From Bacteroides_D sp963546395 (GTDB lineage Bacteria; Bacteroidota; Bacteroidia; Bacteroidales; CAJPTX01): a stretch of 64,000 nucleotides of DNA. The stretch is taken from contig CAUUMS010000007.1 of assembly GCA_963546395.1 (NCBI GenBank), forward strand, positions 35,298-99,297, given 5' to 3'. The first letter of the stretch is position 1, and the number at the start of each line of letters is the position of its first letter. This document shows positions 23,151 to 32,504 of the stretch, piece by piece. The notes beneath the pieces are model-generated. The model saw only the letters and a program-made list of their open reading frames with translations. It had not been told where the DNA came from and ran no database searches. A program made the position numbers and the translations under genes.

Positions 23151-25994
23151 ATGAAAAAAGGGGTTAAAATTTTCCTGATCGCCCTGGGTGGCCTTCTGCT
23201 ACTCGTCATTCTGGCACTGGTGGTAGTGCCCGTGGCATTCAAGCCGCAGATACTGCGTTTGGCCAAATCGCAGATTGCGTCGCACGTGAATGCGGATGTG
23301 GATTTCGACGACCTCACCCTTTCCCTATGGCGCGGGTTCCCCGATCTGTACGTGGCGCTGGATGGGGTGCGCGTCATCACCCGAACACCCTTCGAGGGCG
23401 ACACGCTGGCGGCCTTCGACCGGTTCGCGGTGACGGTAAACCTCTCCACCCTACTCGACCCTGCCAACATGCAGGTGCGCTCCATTCAGCTTGTGCGCCC
23501 CAGGGCCTATGCCCACCGCAATGCGCTCGGGCAGAAGAACTGGGACATTGCCGTTCCGTCAGCCGAGGACAATGCCCCCGAAACGGAGCCTGCAACCCCT
23601 GAGGAGGGCTCGGGGGACATGCAGAAGTTCCGCGTGGCGCTGGAGGAGCTCCGCATCAGCGACGGGGTGCTGGCGTACACGGATGACTCTACCCGCATGG
23701 CGGCCCGCGCCGAGGGATTCAACTTCACGCTGCGTGGTAACCTGGGGCTGGAGCGCAGCGAACTCGACATCGATCTGCTCATCGAAAAAGCCTTTTTCTC
23801 GCAGGGGGGCGTCGAGCTAGCTCCGGGGGTGCGGGTGGCATTTGTCGCAGGGGTCGATGCGGATCTTGCGGCAAAGAGGTACACGCTGCGCAATAATGCG
23901 CTATCGCTCAACGACTTCACCATCGGGTTCGAGGGGCATATCGCCATGATGGGCGACTCCATTGCGACCGATATGCAGTTTGGCACCACGAGCACGGACT
24001 TCAAGACCCTGCTCTCGCTCGTGCCGGCACTCTACCGCCGCGACTTCCAGTCGCTCACCGTGGGCGGGCAGATGACCCTCTCGGGCGAGGCCCATGGCGT
24101 GGTGCATGGCCAGGAGCTCCCCAACGTGGGGGTGAAGCTCCGCGTGGAGAATGGCATGTTCCGCTACCCCACGCTGCCTAAGCAGGTGGACGGGATTGAG
24201 CTGGACGTGGAGGCACAATATCACGGTCGGCACATGGATTCTAGCAGCGTGCAGCTGCGCCGTCTAGACCTTCGCGTGGCGGGCAACCCGATACACGTTG
24301 CGGGGAGTCTAGCCACCCCCATCTCCGATCCGTCGCTGCAAGCCGAAATGTCTGGAAAGCTGGATCTGGGCTCGCTGGCCGACGTTATACCCCTGGAGGG
24401 GAAAACGCTCAGCGGGCTGCTCGAGCTGGACATGTCTATGGCCGCGCGCAAATCGTACGTGGAGACAAAGCAGTACGAGGCGTGCAAGCTGCTGGGCTCG
24501 CTGCTGTTGCAGAGCGTGAATCTCAACGGTGTGCTACGAGTGCCCGTGCAGGTGGAGCAGCTGGATGTGAAATTCTCCCCGAAGGAGGTGCGTATCAATA
24601 CGTTGAGGGCCCGCGCCGGGCGGTCGGATGTGGCCCTGCAGGGCGGCGTGCAGGACTTCCTGCCCTACCTCCTGGCCAAGGGTACCCTGCGGGGTGACAT
24701 GCAGCTAGAGTCGAGCCTACTGGATTTGAATGAGCTCTTCCCCCCGAGTGCCGATGGGGACACGGTGCAGCAGGCCTCCCCAAGCGCAGATGCCGCGGCC
24801 CAGGCTAGCACCCCAGGCGCAGACACCGCAGCGGTGGACTTGACTGCGCTGGAGCGCATCAATTTCCTGTTCCGCTCGCACCTCGGCTCGGTGCACTTGC
24901 AGAACATGGAGCTAAACAATGTGGTGGGGAATCTCCGGCTGGAGCACTCGCGGCTAACGTTCGAGCGGATATCCTGCGAGACGTTGGGCGGATCGGCCCG
25001 CATCGCGGGGCACTTTGACTATAGCCGTCCCACCGAGCGCACGGCAACCATCGATGCGGATTTGTCCAACATCGATGTGGCGAAGAGCGTGACCACGTTC
25101 AGCACGCTGGAGAAGTTTCTGCCCACGGTGAAATACATCACGGGCAACGTATCCGTCCGGCTGAACACCGCATTGTCACTAACGCCAGCCCTGGCCCCCA
25201 AGCTCAACACGGTGCAGGCTACGGGCGAGCTGAGCAGCTCGAGGCTCCAGATTGTGGGCTCTCCGCTATTCACCAAGCTCGGGGAGCTGTTCAGGGATAA
25301 GAATGTGGCAGAACCGACGCTGTCGGCCATGCGGGCCGAGTTCGAGATACAGGATGGGACGATACGTTTCAAGCCCTTCAAGACGCAGATAGCGGGCATC
25401 CCCACGGGGCTAGAGGGTACGGCGAACCTCGATCAGACTATCGATTTTCGCTTTGGCATGCAGATCGACCGCAACAAGCTGGGATCGCTGAACAATGCAG
25501 TGGGTCAACTGGCTGATAGGCTGGGCGTTGGCCAGGCACTAGGCCAGACGATTCCCGTGGTGGTACGTGCCTCAGGGCCAGCCGCTAACCCCAACGTATC
25601 GCTCGACGTGGACGAGGCCTACAAGGGCCAGGTGCGCGACGTTGTGAAGGCTAAGGTCGACGAGGTGGTGACCCAGGTGCGAGATAAGGCGCAGGAGCAA
25701 TTCGACAAGCTGATGCGTGAGGCTGAGGAGCAGGGTGCCAAGCTGGTGGCAGAGGCTGAGAGGGCGGCAGACAAGCTGCGAGAGGAGGCCCGCACCCGAG
25801 CCGATCAGCTGATGCAGGAGGCCAAAAAGCAGGGTATGCTGGCTGAGCTCGGGGCGAAACCCGCGGCGCAGAAGATTGTGGATGAGGCGAATAAGGCGGC
25901 AGATAAGCTGGTGACAGAGGCTCGCAAGCAGGCCGAGGAGCTCAAGAGCAGGGCCAAGAGCGAGGGGGACAAGCTGATAAACACGGGGAAATAG
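23151..25994 (+). CDS. AsmA family protein
   Basis: 947 residues. One N-terminal membrane anchor (about residues 5-28), the AsmA opening LRLAKSQIASHVNADVDFDD with LSLWRGFPDLYVALDGVRV, a long beta-rich repeat region, a low-complexity Ala/Ser/Asp patch near residue 545, and the AsmA-like C-terminal domain (SSRLQIVGSPLFTKLGELFRDKN, then FKTQIAGIPTGLEG). The last 120 residues form a Lys/Glu/Ala-rich coiled coil (KLVAEAERAADKLREEART) ending before the stop. AsmA-like proteins bridge the periplasm and move or control phospholipids reaching the outer membrane; that role is inferred. Single gene with its own promoter. Confidence 0.85.
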   Translation: MKKGVKIFLIALGGLLLLVILALVVVPVAFKPQILRLAKSQIASHVNADVDFDDLTLSLWRGFPDLYVALDGVRVITRTPFEGDTLAAFDRFAVTVNLSTLLDPANMQVRSIQLVRPRAYAHRNALGQKNWDIAVPSAEDNAPETEPATPEEGSGDMQKFRVALEELRISDGVLAYTDDSTRMAARAEGFNFTLRGNLGLERSELDIDLLIEKAFFSQGGVELAPGVRVAFVAGVDADLAAKRYTLRNNALSLNDFTIGFEGHIAMMGDSIATDMQFGTTSTDFKTLLSLVPALYRRDFQSLTVGGQMTLSGEAHGVVHGQELPNVGVKLRVENGMFRYPTLPKQVDGIELDVEAQYHGRHMDSSSVQLRRLDLRVAGNPIHVAGSLATPISDPSLQAEMSGKLDLGSLADVIPLEGKTLSGLLELDMSMAARKSYVETKQYEACKLLGSLLLQSVNLNGVLRVPVQVEQLDVKFSPKEVRINTLRARAGRSDVALQGGVQDFLPYLLAKGTLRGDMQLESSLLDLNELFPPSADGDTVQQASPSADAAAQASTPGADTAAVDLTALERINFLFRSHLGSVHLQNMELNNVVGNLRLEHSRLTFERISCETLGGSARIAGHFDYSRPTERTATIDADLSNIDVAKSVTTFSTLEKFLPTVKYITGNVSVRLNTALSLTPALAPKLNTVQATGELSSSRLQIVGSPLFTKLGELFRDKNVAEPTLSAMRAEFEIQDGTIRFKPFKTQIAGIPTGLEGTANLDQTIDFRFGMQIDRNKLGSLNNAVGQLADRLGVGQALGQTIPVVVRASGPAANPNVSLDVDEAYKGQVRDVVKAKVDEVVTQVRDKAQEQFDKLMREAEEQGAKLVAEAERAADKLREEARTRADQLMQEAKKQGMLAELGAKPAAQKIVDEANKAADKLVTEARKQAEELKSRAKSEGDKLINTGK

Positions 25995-26235
25995 ACGGAT
26001 CTTCAGGCATTTTCAGAGTACAACAAACAGGGTGACTGTCGGCCATGGGTAAGCGGATATTACCCGCGGACGCAACGGCATTGGTCAAGGATGGCATACC
26101 CATTATGGTGTCGAGGACGGTGCGTGTACCATCGATATTCGAGGATCGTAGCGTGATGGCATAACGATGCCGTCGATTGGCAACAGGCTCGCAGTGGAGA
26201 CTGGAATCTGACAGACTGCCGAACAATGTTCGGCG

Positions 26236-26643
26236 ATGGCAATGAATAGACAAATGATGGAGAAGACAACAATTCGTTTACGGATGGGCGCGCACGATGC
26301 GCACTACGGCGGTAACCTGGTGGATGGGGCGCGCATGCTACAACTCTTCGGCGATGTGGCCACCGAGCTCCTGATTATGCACGATGGGGACGAGGGGCTA
26401 TTTGTGGCCTACGACAGCGTGGAGTTCTTGGCCCCAGTGTACGCCGGGGACTACATTGAGGCTGTGGGCGAAATTGTCCAGGTGGGCAACTCCTCGCGTA
26501 AGATGCGCTTTGAGGCCCGCAAGGTTGTGAAGGCCCGGCCTGATATCTCCCCCTCGGCTGCCGATTCGCTCACAGAGCCCATCGTGGTATGCCGAGCCAG
26601 TGGCACGTGCGTAGTGCCCAAGGACTGCCAACGAAAGAAATAG
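26236..26643 (+). CDS. kal: 3-aminobutyryl-CoA ammonia-lyase (hotdog fold)
   Basis: 135 residues (starts at 26236, 26242 and 26254 are all possible; 26254 gives the N-terminus closest to relatives). Strong match by eye to the beta-alanyl-CoA / 3-aminobutyryl-CoA ammonia-lyase family: DAHYGGNLVDGARML, GDVATEL, DGDEGLFVAY, VEFLAPVYAGDY, and CRASGT near the end. It removes ammonia from L-3-aminobutyryl-CoA to give crotonyl-CoA in lysine fermentation to butyrate and acetate. The rest of that pathway (kamADE, kdd, kce, atoAD) is not in the window except for a kce remnant just downstream. Whether Kal still works in lysine use here is doubtful. Confidence 0.85.
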   Translation: MAMNRQMMEKTTIRLRMGAHDAHYGGNLVDGARMLQLFGDVATELLIMHDGDEGLFVAYDSVEFLAPVYAGDYIEAVGEIVQVGNSSRKMRFEARKVVKARPDISPSAADSLTEPIVVCRASGTCVVPKDCQRKK

Positions 26644-26714
26644 ACCCAGAGGGCCACGGAGATGCTCATAATTACGGCAGCCATCTCAGGAGCTGAATGA
26701 CCTAGGCGCAAAAA

Positions 26715-26966
26715 GTGGCCGTACCGTGCGCCATTGCCGAGGTGGCTGCGGAGCCACAGCGAGCCGCAAAGGCCAGGACAGGCATCATGGACGGTGGTCA
26801 TGTGCGTGTAGGCTTTGAGGATAACGTCTACCTACTGAAGGACGTGCTGGCCAAGTCGAATGGGGAACTCGTGGGAAAGGTAATCGCCATGGCCAAGCTG
26901 TTCGGGTGCAAGGTGGCCACCCGTGACGAAGCACGCAACATACTCAAACCACCGGCACGACCCTAG
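26715..26966 (+). pseudogene. C-terminal remnant of 3-keto-5-aminohexanoate cleavage enzyme (kce)
   Basis: The frame is closed by TAG at 26703 and runs from GTG 26715 to a TAG at 26964-26966. From about 26787 it reads GGHVRVGFEDNVYLLKDVLA, the C-terminal signature of the BKACE (DUF849) family that includes Kce, continuing through the usual VATRDEAR ending. A complete Kce is about 270 residues; only about 60 family residues survive, and the space upstream is occupied by kal. It looks like the end of a kce gene left after a deletion. Translation of a stable product is unlikely. Confidence 0.75.
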
Positions 26967-27383
26967 CGCACTGCACTCCGCAGGCACATAGCCCGCGGGC
27001 CGTGGTATGACTTTGACCGGTGATGGTAGAAGTTACATCTGGGTGTTGGTAAGCGTGCCACAATGCGAGCTGCTAGAGTCGTGATGTATACTGCTTGCGC
27101 CCGCTTGAGTGGATGCATGACGTGAGGATATTATGGCCGAGTGCGGTGCCTATACTCGATTGGGTGAATGCATGGTGGAGTGGCATCGTAGTTGAGTGCG
27201 GCGTATGGCACGGGGCGAATGAGCGGGACATGGGCTCTGGTCGGTGTGTAACTTTGGGTACTAGGATTTTGGGGTATCATTTGCCAATGGGCGGTCTGCT
27301 CACAGAGAGATGCTATATTGGGTGCTTCGAAATGTGCAAAGTACTACCCACGGGGGTAAAAGCGTCTAAATGCATGAGGTGCT
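26967..27383. other. non-coding or degenerate region after the kce remnant
   Basis: About 415 bases with no supported gene and a G/T-rich plus strand. Loose repeats of GAGTGCGG and GAGTGG-like words occur between 27110 and 27240. A frame from 27095 runs into the start of the next gene but resembles nothing. It may be decayed coding sequence, possibly from the same lost lysine-fermentation cluster. Confidence 0.35.
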
Positions 27384-27689
27384 ATGAATAAGGGAGGAAT
27401 AGGACTTTTGGCCGGTCTGCTGGCAGGTATTGCGGTCGGAGTCACGGCTGGGTTCTTGCTGAATTCGGAGAAGGGGCGCAATGCGTATCGCCGTCTGCGA
27501 CGCAAGGCTCAGGAGCTAGGCAGCGAGGTGCAAGATGTGGTGGATGAGCAGGTATCCCAAATTCCCGGGGCAGCATCAGAGCTCGTGCAGTCGCTCTCTG
27601 AGCGCATTGGCAGCATGGAGCGCAACTTGCATGAGGTCTTGCAGCGGCTTGATGACTCATTGCAAAGGGCATCTGGGGATCGTCAGTAG
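27384..27689 (+). CDS. YtxH domain protein
   Basis: 101 residues. An N-terminal glycine-rich membrane helix (GLLAGLLAGIAVGVTAGFLL) followed at once by NSEKGRNAYRRLRRKAQEL, the hallmark of YtxH-like proteins, then an amphipathic helical tail (about 40-95). Such proteins are small membrane-anchored stress-linked proteins without a known activity. It is followed 71 bases later by a holin-X-like membrane protein, a pairing often seen in Bacteroidota. Confidence 0.8.
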   Translation: MNKGGIGLLAGLLAGIAVGVTAGFLLNSEKGRNAYRRLRRKAQELGSEVQDVVDEQVSQIPGAASELVQSLSERIGSMERNLHEVLQRLDDSLQRASGDRQ

Positions 27690-27760
27690 GCCAACACCAC
27701 CCACCCGACACCCGGACGGGGTGTCAGGTACCCGCTTCGCAGTGGGATTACTGTGCAGGC

Positions 27761-28345
27761 ATGGAAGAGAATCCTCACGTGGATAGTGTAAACCGGAGCG
27801 CAACTCGCCTTTGGCTCCACCTCCGCCGGCAGGCAGGGGACGGGCTGATGCTAGTGAGGCTCCAGGCAATTAGCGTAGCAGCACGCACTGTCTCGCTCCT
27901 CATCACCTCCCTGATCCTTTCGGTGGGGCTGCTCTTCTTTCTGCTCATCCTGTGCGTAGCCTTCGCCCTGTGGCTCGGGGCTCTTCTGGACTCCTACGCA
28001 CTTGCCACGCTAGCGACGGCTCTCCTCTGGGCACTACTATTGGCGGGCGTGTACGTGCTCAGGCATAGAATCATCACAGCACCGCTTGTCCGTCGTTTCA
28101 GTAGCATCATACCCACCCCACAGACACCATCGGGCAACGAGAGTGATGCCACACCCCATAATCTGGGCGACCTACGCCGTCAACGGGCACAGCTTGAGGA
28201 TGCGATAGCAGCGGGGAATTCGCAGCTGAAGCTAGACATTCAGGAGCTCTACCTCGCCATTCAGATCTGGCTCTGGCGGCTAACTGTAGTGCGCATTGTA
28301 ACCCGCTTGGCATCCAGCCTCCGCTCGCTATTCACACGACACTAG
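27761..28345 (+). CDS. putative phage holin-X-like membrane protein
   Basis: 194 residues. Two hydrophobic segments (about 45-75 and 80-106: LLITSLILSVGLLFFLLILCV and ALATALLWALLLAGVYVL) flanked by amphipathic helices. This is the plan of the Actino-holin-X/holin superfamily III proteins that accompany YtxH-like genes; in cellular genomes they are not phage genes. The C-terminal half (LGDLRRQRAQLEDAIAAGN) is predicted helical. Function unknown; probably co-transcribed with the upstream YtxH gene. Confidence 0.65.
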   Translation: MEENPHVDSVNRSATRLWLHLRRQAGDGLMLVRLQAISVAARTVSLLITSLILSVGLLFFLLILCVAFALWLGALLDSYALATLATALLWALLLAGVYVLRHRIITAPLVRRFSSIIPTPQTPSGNESDATPHNLGDLRRQRAQLEDAIAAGNSQLKLDIQELYLAIQIWLWRLTVVRIVTRLASSLRSLFTRH

Positions 28346-28599
28346 GCATGCGGTACGCCCAATAGTGACACTCGGCATACCGGCTTATAGCCTGCTGACG
28401 CAAGCGGCACAGGATTCGCTAAACCTGGATGAACCCTGAATGGGCTATAGACACGAGTAGGATTGGGCGGCAATACTGCAATGGCCCTGCGGGAGATGGG
28501 CACTAACGCTACCCTCCAATAGGCGCAGAACGGCTGCTATCGGACCAGAAGGGGCTGCGTATTACTCAGGAGTCCGATGGATTACACCATCGCTTACAT
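28346..28599. other. convergent gap after the holin-like gene
   Basis: A weak hairpin (CGGTACGCC at 28351-28359 with GGCATACCG at 28374-28382) lies just after the stop, without a clear T-run. Nothing else seen. Confidence 0.35.
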
Positions 28600-29091
28600 T
28601 TAGCCCTGAGCTGGCTCCGATGGACTCACTGGACTTGTGGGCCGCCGCACGATGATACAACGCACCCCCAGGCGACGGGCCTCCTTGGCAATCTCAGCCT
28701 TCAGGTTCCGAAGCTGCTCGTAGGGAACCCACCCCAAAGAGATTTGCCGATTGCGATGCGCCTTGCGCAACAATCGCACGTAGGCCGGACCAAGACGCAC
28801 GGCCTTGATATCGTCCCACCGCACAGAACGCTTTTTGTGCAGGCCGAATACCACCTTGTAGTCCAGGGAGCGCCCGTCACTGCTAAAGAAGTAGTGCGTG
28901 CGAGCCATAGATAGGTTCAACGCCGTGAAGAGCAACTGCATGAGGAAGATCACCGTGGCCCACACGGGTGATCGCATGTGCAGCAAGAGTAACAGCCAGA
29001 ATACGGCAATCAGGATGCTCAAAGGAGCAAAGAGCCACCAGCTTAGCCCCCGTTGCGTGGGCGATGATGCGGACAGGTTACAATAGAACAT
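28600..29091 (-). CDS. unknown membrane protein with two N-terminal helices
   Basis: 163 residues. Two membrane helices near the N-terminus (about 18-38 and 44-62) followed by a soluble domain with FFSSDGRSLDYKVVFGLHKKRSVRWDDIKAVRLGPAYVRL, which resembles a bacterial PH-like fold (a short hairpin then a W-D-D-I strand). The tail is Pro/Ser-rich. I do not recognise a named family. It stands alone between a gap and the glyA terminator region. Confidence 0.6.
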   Translation of the reverse strand: MFYCNLSASSPTQRGLSWWLFAPLSILIAVFWLLLLLHMRSPVWATVIFLMQLLFTALNLSMARTHYFFSSDGRSLDYKVVFGLHKKRSVRWDDIKAVRLGPAYVRLLRKAHRNRQISLGWVPYEQLRNLKAEIAKEARRLGVRCIIVRRPTSPVSPSEPAQG

Positions 29092-29180
29092 CCCTAGAAC
29101 ACCCGGCTCTTTCAGCTAAAGACCAAGGGGGAAAGAGCGTCTAGAATGTAGTATCTCCTGCCCCAAGGATTAAAAATAGT

Positions 29181-29220
29181 AAAAAGCCCGTCGGCTCCCT
29201 TGCACCAGGAACCGACGGGC
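29181..29220 (-). terminator. rho-independent terminator of glyA
   Basis: On the minus strand GCCCGTCGG (29220-29212) pairs with CCGACGGGC (29194-29186), with TTCC/GGGA wobble pairing inside, followed by TTTTT. It begins 13 bases after the glyA stop. Confidence 0.88.
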
Positions 29221-29232
29221 ATCACAGCAAAT

Positions 29233-30513
29233 CTACCAGGCAAAAAGCGGGCGGCCAGCCATCAGGCTATTGACCTCCTCACGGGTCTGCGCTATGACGG
29301 ACGCATCCTCAAGGTTGGAGATCACCCGATCCACTAGATCCACAACCTTCTCAGCCTCAGCCTCCTTGAGGCCACGCGTGGTGATAGCAGCAGTCCCCAC
29401 ACGGATCCCAGAGGTCTGGAATGGCGAGCGGCTATCGAATGGCACCATGTTCTTGTTGATGGTGATATCGGCTAGCACCAGCGTATTCTCAGCCTGCTTA
29501 CCCGTCACCTCGGGGAACTTGGAGCGCAGATCAATCAGCATGCAGTGGTTATCCGTGCCCCCAGACACAATCTCGTAGCCCTTCTCTAGGAAACGCTTAG
29601 CCATGGCCGCCGCATTGAGCTTAACCTGCTTCTGGTACTCCTTGAATTCGGGCGTAAGGGCTTCCCCAAATGCCACAGCCTTCGCGGCTATCACGTGCTC
29701 CAGCGGCCCCCCCTGAATGCCAGGGAACACGGCACTGTTCACAATCTGCGACATCTTCTTCAGGATCCCTTTAGGAGTCTTTTGCCCCCAGGGGTTGTCA
29801 AAATCCTTGCCGATGAGAATCATACCACCACGAGGGCCACGCAGCGTCTTGTGGGTGGTGGTGGTTACGATGTGCGCATACTTAAGCGGGTTCTCCAGCA
29901 GCCCAGCAGCAATGAGCCCAGCCGGGTGAGCCATATCGATCATGAGCATAGCCCCCACGCTGTCCGCAATGTCGCGCATGCGCTTGTAATCCCACTCACG
30001 GCTATAGGCCGATGCCCCACCCACAATGAGCTTGGGACGGTGCTGCTTAGCCTGCGCCTCCATCTCGTCGTAGTCCACACGCCCCGTGTCCTTACGTACC
30101 TGGTAGGAGGTAGCCCGAAACCACTTGCCAGAGACATTCACCGGAGATCCGTGCGAGAGGTGACCACCGTGCGAAAGGTCGAGTCCTAGGAACGTATCCC
30201 CTGGCTCCAGCACAGCCATAAAGGCCGCCATATTCGCCTGGGCACCCGAGTGAGGCTGCACGTTAGCAAATTCGCACCCATAGAGTTCGCAAGCCCGGTC
30301 GATAGCCAGCTGCTCGGCCTTGTCCACCACCTGGCAGCCACCGTAGTAGCGAGCCCCAGGATAGCCTTCGGCGTACTTATTCGTCAGCACCGAGCCCATG
30401 GCCTCTAGCACCTGATCGCTCACAAAGTTCTCCGAGGCAATCAACTCTATGCCATGCGTCTGGCGTTCGCGCTCTTGCGCAATGAGATCAAATAGTGCGG
30501 TATCTCGTTTCAT
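29233..30513 (-). CDS. glyA: serine hydroxymethyltransferase
   Basis: 426 residues from ATG 30513 (MKRDTALFDLI), the family-typical N-terminus; a frame open to 30543 would add 10 residues. PLP enzyme that interconverts serine and glycine with tetrahydrofolate. Seen: IELIASENFVS, NKYAEGYPGARYYGG, LDLSHGGHLSHG, DMAHPAGLIAAG, the Schiff-base lysine in VTTTTHKTLRGPRGG, and SGIRVGTAAITTRG near the end. Its own terminator follows. It could share a transcript with the upstream PurF gene (gap 53 bases). Confidence 0.96.
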   Translation of the reverse strand: MKRDTALFDLIAQERERQTHGIELIASENFVSDQVLEAMGSVLTNKYAEGYPGARYYGGCQVVDKAEQLAIDRACELYGCEFANVQPHSGAQANMAAFMAVLEPGDTFLGLDLSHGGHLSHGSPVNVSGKWFRATSYQVRKDTGRVDYDEMEAQAKQHRPKLIVGGASAYSREWDYKRMRDIADSVGAMLMIDMAHPAGLIAAGLLENPLKYAHIVTTTTHKTLRGPRGGMILIGKDFDNPWGQKTPKGILKKMSQIVNSAVFPGIQGGPLEHVIAAKAVAFGEALTPEFKEYQKQVKLNAAAMAKRFLEKGYEIVSGGTDNHCMLIDLRSKFPEVTGKQAENTLVLADITINKNMVPFDSRSPFQTSGIRVGTAAITTRGLKEAEAEKVVDLVDRVISNLEDASVIAQTREEVNSLMAGRPLFAW

Positions 30514-30566
30514 CCTGTCTGTAAGGTTAAAGTACACTCCCATGCGAGGGCCTCACGGGCTTGCTA

Positions 30567-32456
30567 TCAATAAGCCCGATCCCGTCGACCCTCTATGTAA
30601 TTGATAAAAGCGTGATTGGCCACCCGGTTACCCCCGGGGGTGGGATAGTTACCCGTGAAATACCAGTCCCCATGATCGTGTGGGCAGGCCGCATGCAGAT
30701 TCTCCACCGTCTGGAATACCAATTGCACCTCAGCCCTCATGTCGGGGTGACGCAGCAGGCGCGCCATGTGCTCGATCAGCTCCTCGTCCGTGAACGGGGC
30801 ATACACATCGCACACGCAGTTGCGCACCTCATGCACCGGCTTACGATTCTCGCTAATGCAATCGTGGTAGACGCTTTGCAGCAAATCGCGCTGCCCACGC
30901 TGAGCCAAGAGATCCACCGCTGTACGGAATGCGATGAGATCCTCCATGCGAGCCATGTCGATCCCGTAACAGTCAGGGTAGCGGATGAGCGGCGAGCTCG
31001 ATACCACCACGATCTTACGTGGCCCGAGTCGGTCGAGTATGCGCAGGATGCTCTCCCGCAACGTGGTACCACGCACGATGGAATCATCGATGACCACCAG
31101 TGTATCACGCCCACGCTCCAGTGTGCCGTACGTCACATCGTAGACGTGCTGCACCAGGTCTTGACGATCACGATCCTGCGTGATGAATGTGCGCAGCTTG
31201 ATGTCCTTCACAGCGATCTTCTCCACCCGGAGTCGATGCTGCATCACCTCGCGCACCGCATCGGGTGTCAGTGGCTGCTGCGCAAGCAGACGAGCCACCT
31301 TATCCTGCGTCATATGCTCCTCAAGCCCGCGCACCATGCCGTAGAAAGCCGTCTCTGCAGTGTTGGGTATAAAGGAGAACACCGTGTGATCCAGGTCGTC
31401 GCCCACTATGGAAAGGATCTGAGGTGCTAGGAGCTCACCGAGGCGGAGCCGCTCCTGATAGATATCCTTATCGGTGCCGCGCGAGAAGTAGATCCGCTCG
31501 AAGCTGCATGAGGCCCGACGCTGCGCCGGGCGTACAGATCGATGCTCCACCGCCCCCGAACGCTTTAGCAGGAGTGCACACCCCGGATCGATCTCATGCA
31601 CAGCCTCGGCCTCCACATTCATTACTGTCTGGATGACGGGTCGCTCTGAGGCCACCACTGTGTACTCCTCCGTGTCGAGGTAGAATGCGGGCCGTATGCC
31701 CCATGGATCGCGGCATACGAAGGCATCTCCGTGACCTAGGAGGCCTGCCATGGTGTAGCCACCATCGAAATCCTTAGTGGCCTCCGTCAGGAGGGCTCCC
31801 AGATCGATATGCTCAGCTATCAGCCGGCTAATTTCCCGATTGTTATACCCATCATCCTTGTACTTGCGAAATAGCCGCTGGTTGGCCTCATCCAGGAAGT
31901 GCCCGAGCTTCTCGAGCACCGTCACCGTGTCCGAGAGATCCTTCGGATGCTGCCCGAGCTCAATGAGACGCTCGAACAGCTCAGGCGTATTGGTGAGATT
32001 GAAATTACCCGCCACGGCCAACGTGCGCGAACGCCAGTTGTTCTCTCTCACCTGAGGGTGCACGTAGTCTATCGTGCCATCACCATAGGTGCCGTAGCGT
32101 AGGTGTCCCAGAAAGAGCTCCCCGGCGAAAGGTACATGCGTTCTTACCCAATCCAGATCTGCCAGCTGTTTGGCACTCAGATTGCGGAGCGGGGCATACA
32201 CCTCCGCAAACACATCCTTGATGGGCGATGACGAGTTGCTCCGGGCCCTATCCATGTAGCGGAGCCCCGGTGGCAAGTCGAACTTCACCGTGGCGAGCCC
32301 AGCACCATCCTGACCGCGGTTGTGCTGCTTCTCCATCAGCAGGTACATCTTCTCCAGCCCCCACGTCCAACTCCCGTACCGTTGCTGGTAGTACTCCAGC
32401 GGCCGTTTCAGCAGCAGCAGGGCAATCCCGCACTCGTGCTTTATCGCATCGCTCAT
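30567..32456 (-). CDS. purF: amidophosphoribosyltransferase, large Bacteroidota form
   Basis: 629 residues. First step of purine synthesis: PRPP + glutamine to phosphoribosylamine. Seen: the N-terminal nucleophile Cys9 (HECGIA) after a short propeptide, NRGQDGAGL, FLGHLRYGTYG and NFNLTN of the glutaminase domain, CRDPWGIRPAFY, and the PRPP motif VVIDDSIVRGTTL in the C-terminal half. It is about 120 residues longer than E. coli PurF, with insertions after NRGQDG and a C-terminal tail ending FTGNYPTPGGNRVANHAFINYIEG; Bacteroidales carry such long forms alongside a standard PurF, so this could be the second paralogue with a specialised role. Confidence 0.85.
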   Translation of the reverse strand: MSDAIKHECGIALLLLKRPLEYYQQRYGSWTWGLEKMYLLMEKQHNRGQDGAGLATVKFDLPPGLRYMDRARSNSSSPIKDVFAEVYAPLRNLSAKQLADLDWVRTHVPFAGELFLGHLRYGTYGDGTIDYVHPQVRENNWRSRTLAVAGNFNLTNTPELFERLIELGQHPKDLSDTVTVLEKLGHFLDEANQRLFRKYKDDGYNNREISRLIAEHIDLGALLTEATKDFDGGYTMAGLLGHGDAFVCRDPWGIRPAFYLDTEEYTVVASERPVIQTVMNVEAEAVHEIDPGCALLLKRSGAVEHRSVRPAQRRASCSFERIYFSRGTDKDIYQERLRLGELLAPQILSIVGDDLDHTVFSFIPNTAETAFYGMVRGLEEHMTQDKVARLLAQQPLTPDAVREVMQHRLRVEKIAVKDIKLRTFITQDRDRQDLVQHVYDVTYGTLERGRDTLVVIDDSIVRGTTLRESILRILDRLGPRKIVVVSSSPLIRYPDCYGIDMARMEDLIAFRTAVDLLAQRGQRDLLQSVYHDCISENRKPVHEVRNCVCDVYAPFTDEELIEHMARLLRHPDMRAEVQLVFQTVENLHAACPHDHGDWYFTGNYPTPGGNRVANHAFINYIEGRRDRAY

Positions 32457-32504
32457 AGCCTGAATCCTTCCCGAGCCATCATCATACTGTCGTGCGCATC
32501 TGCG

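Noticed and set aside
26044..26070. Small palindrome GGGTAA/TTACCC as an operator for kal
   Set aside because: Only 6 bp, no second copy in the window and no regulator gene next to it.
27095..27391. 98-codon plus-strand frame before the YtxH-like gene
   Set aside because: Overlaps the real start at 27384 and lacks recognisable sequence.
27761..28345. Prophage holin
   Set aside because: No other phage gene in the neighbourhood; the pairing with a YtxH-like gene is a normal cellular arrangement in this phylum.
30561..31430. 289-codon plus-strand frame
   Set aside because: Antisense to the PurF C-terminal half, which has a clear PRPP motif.
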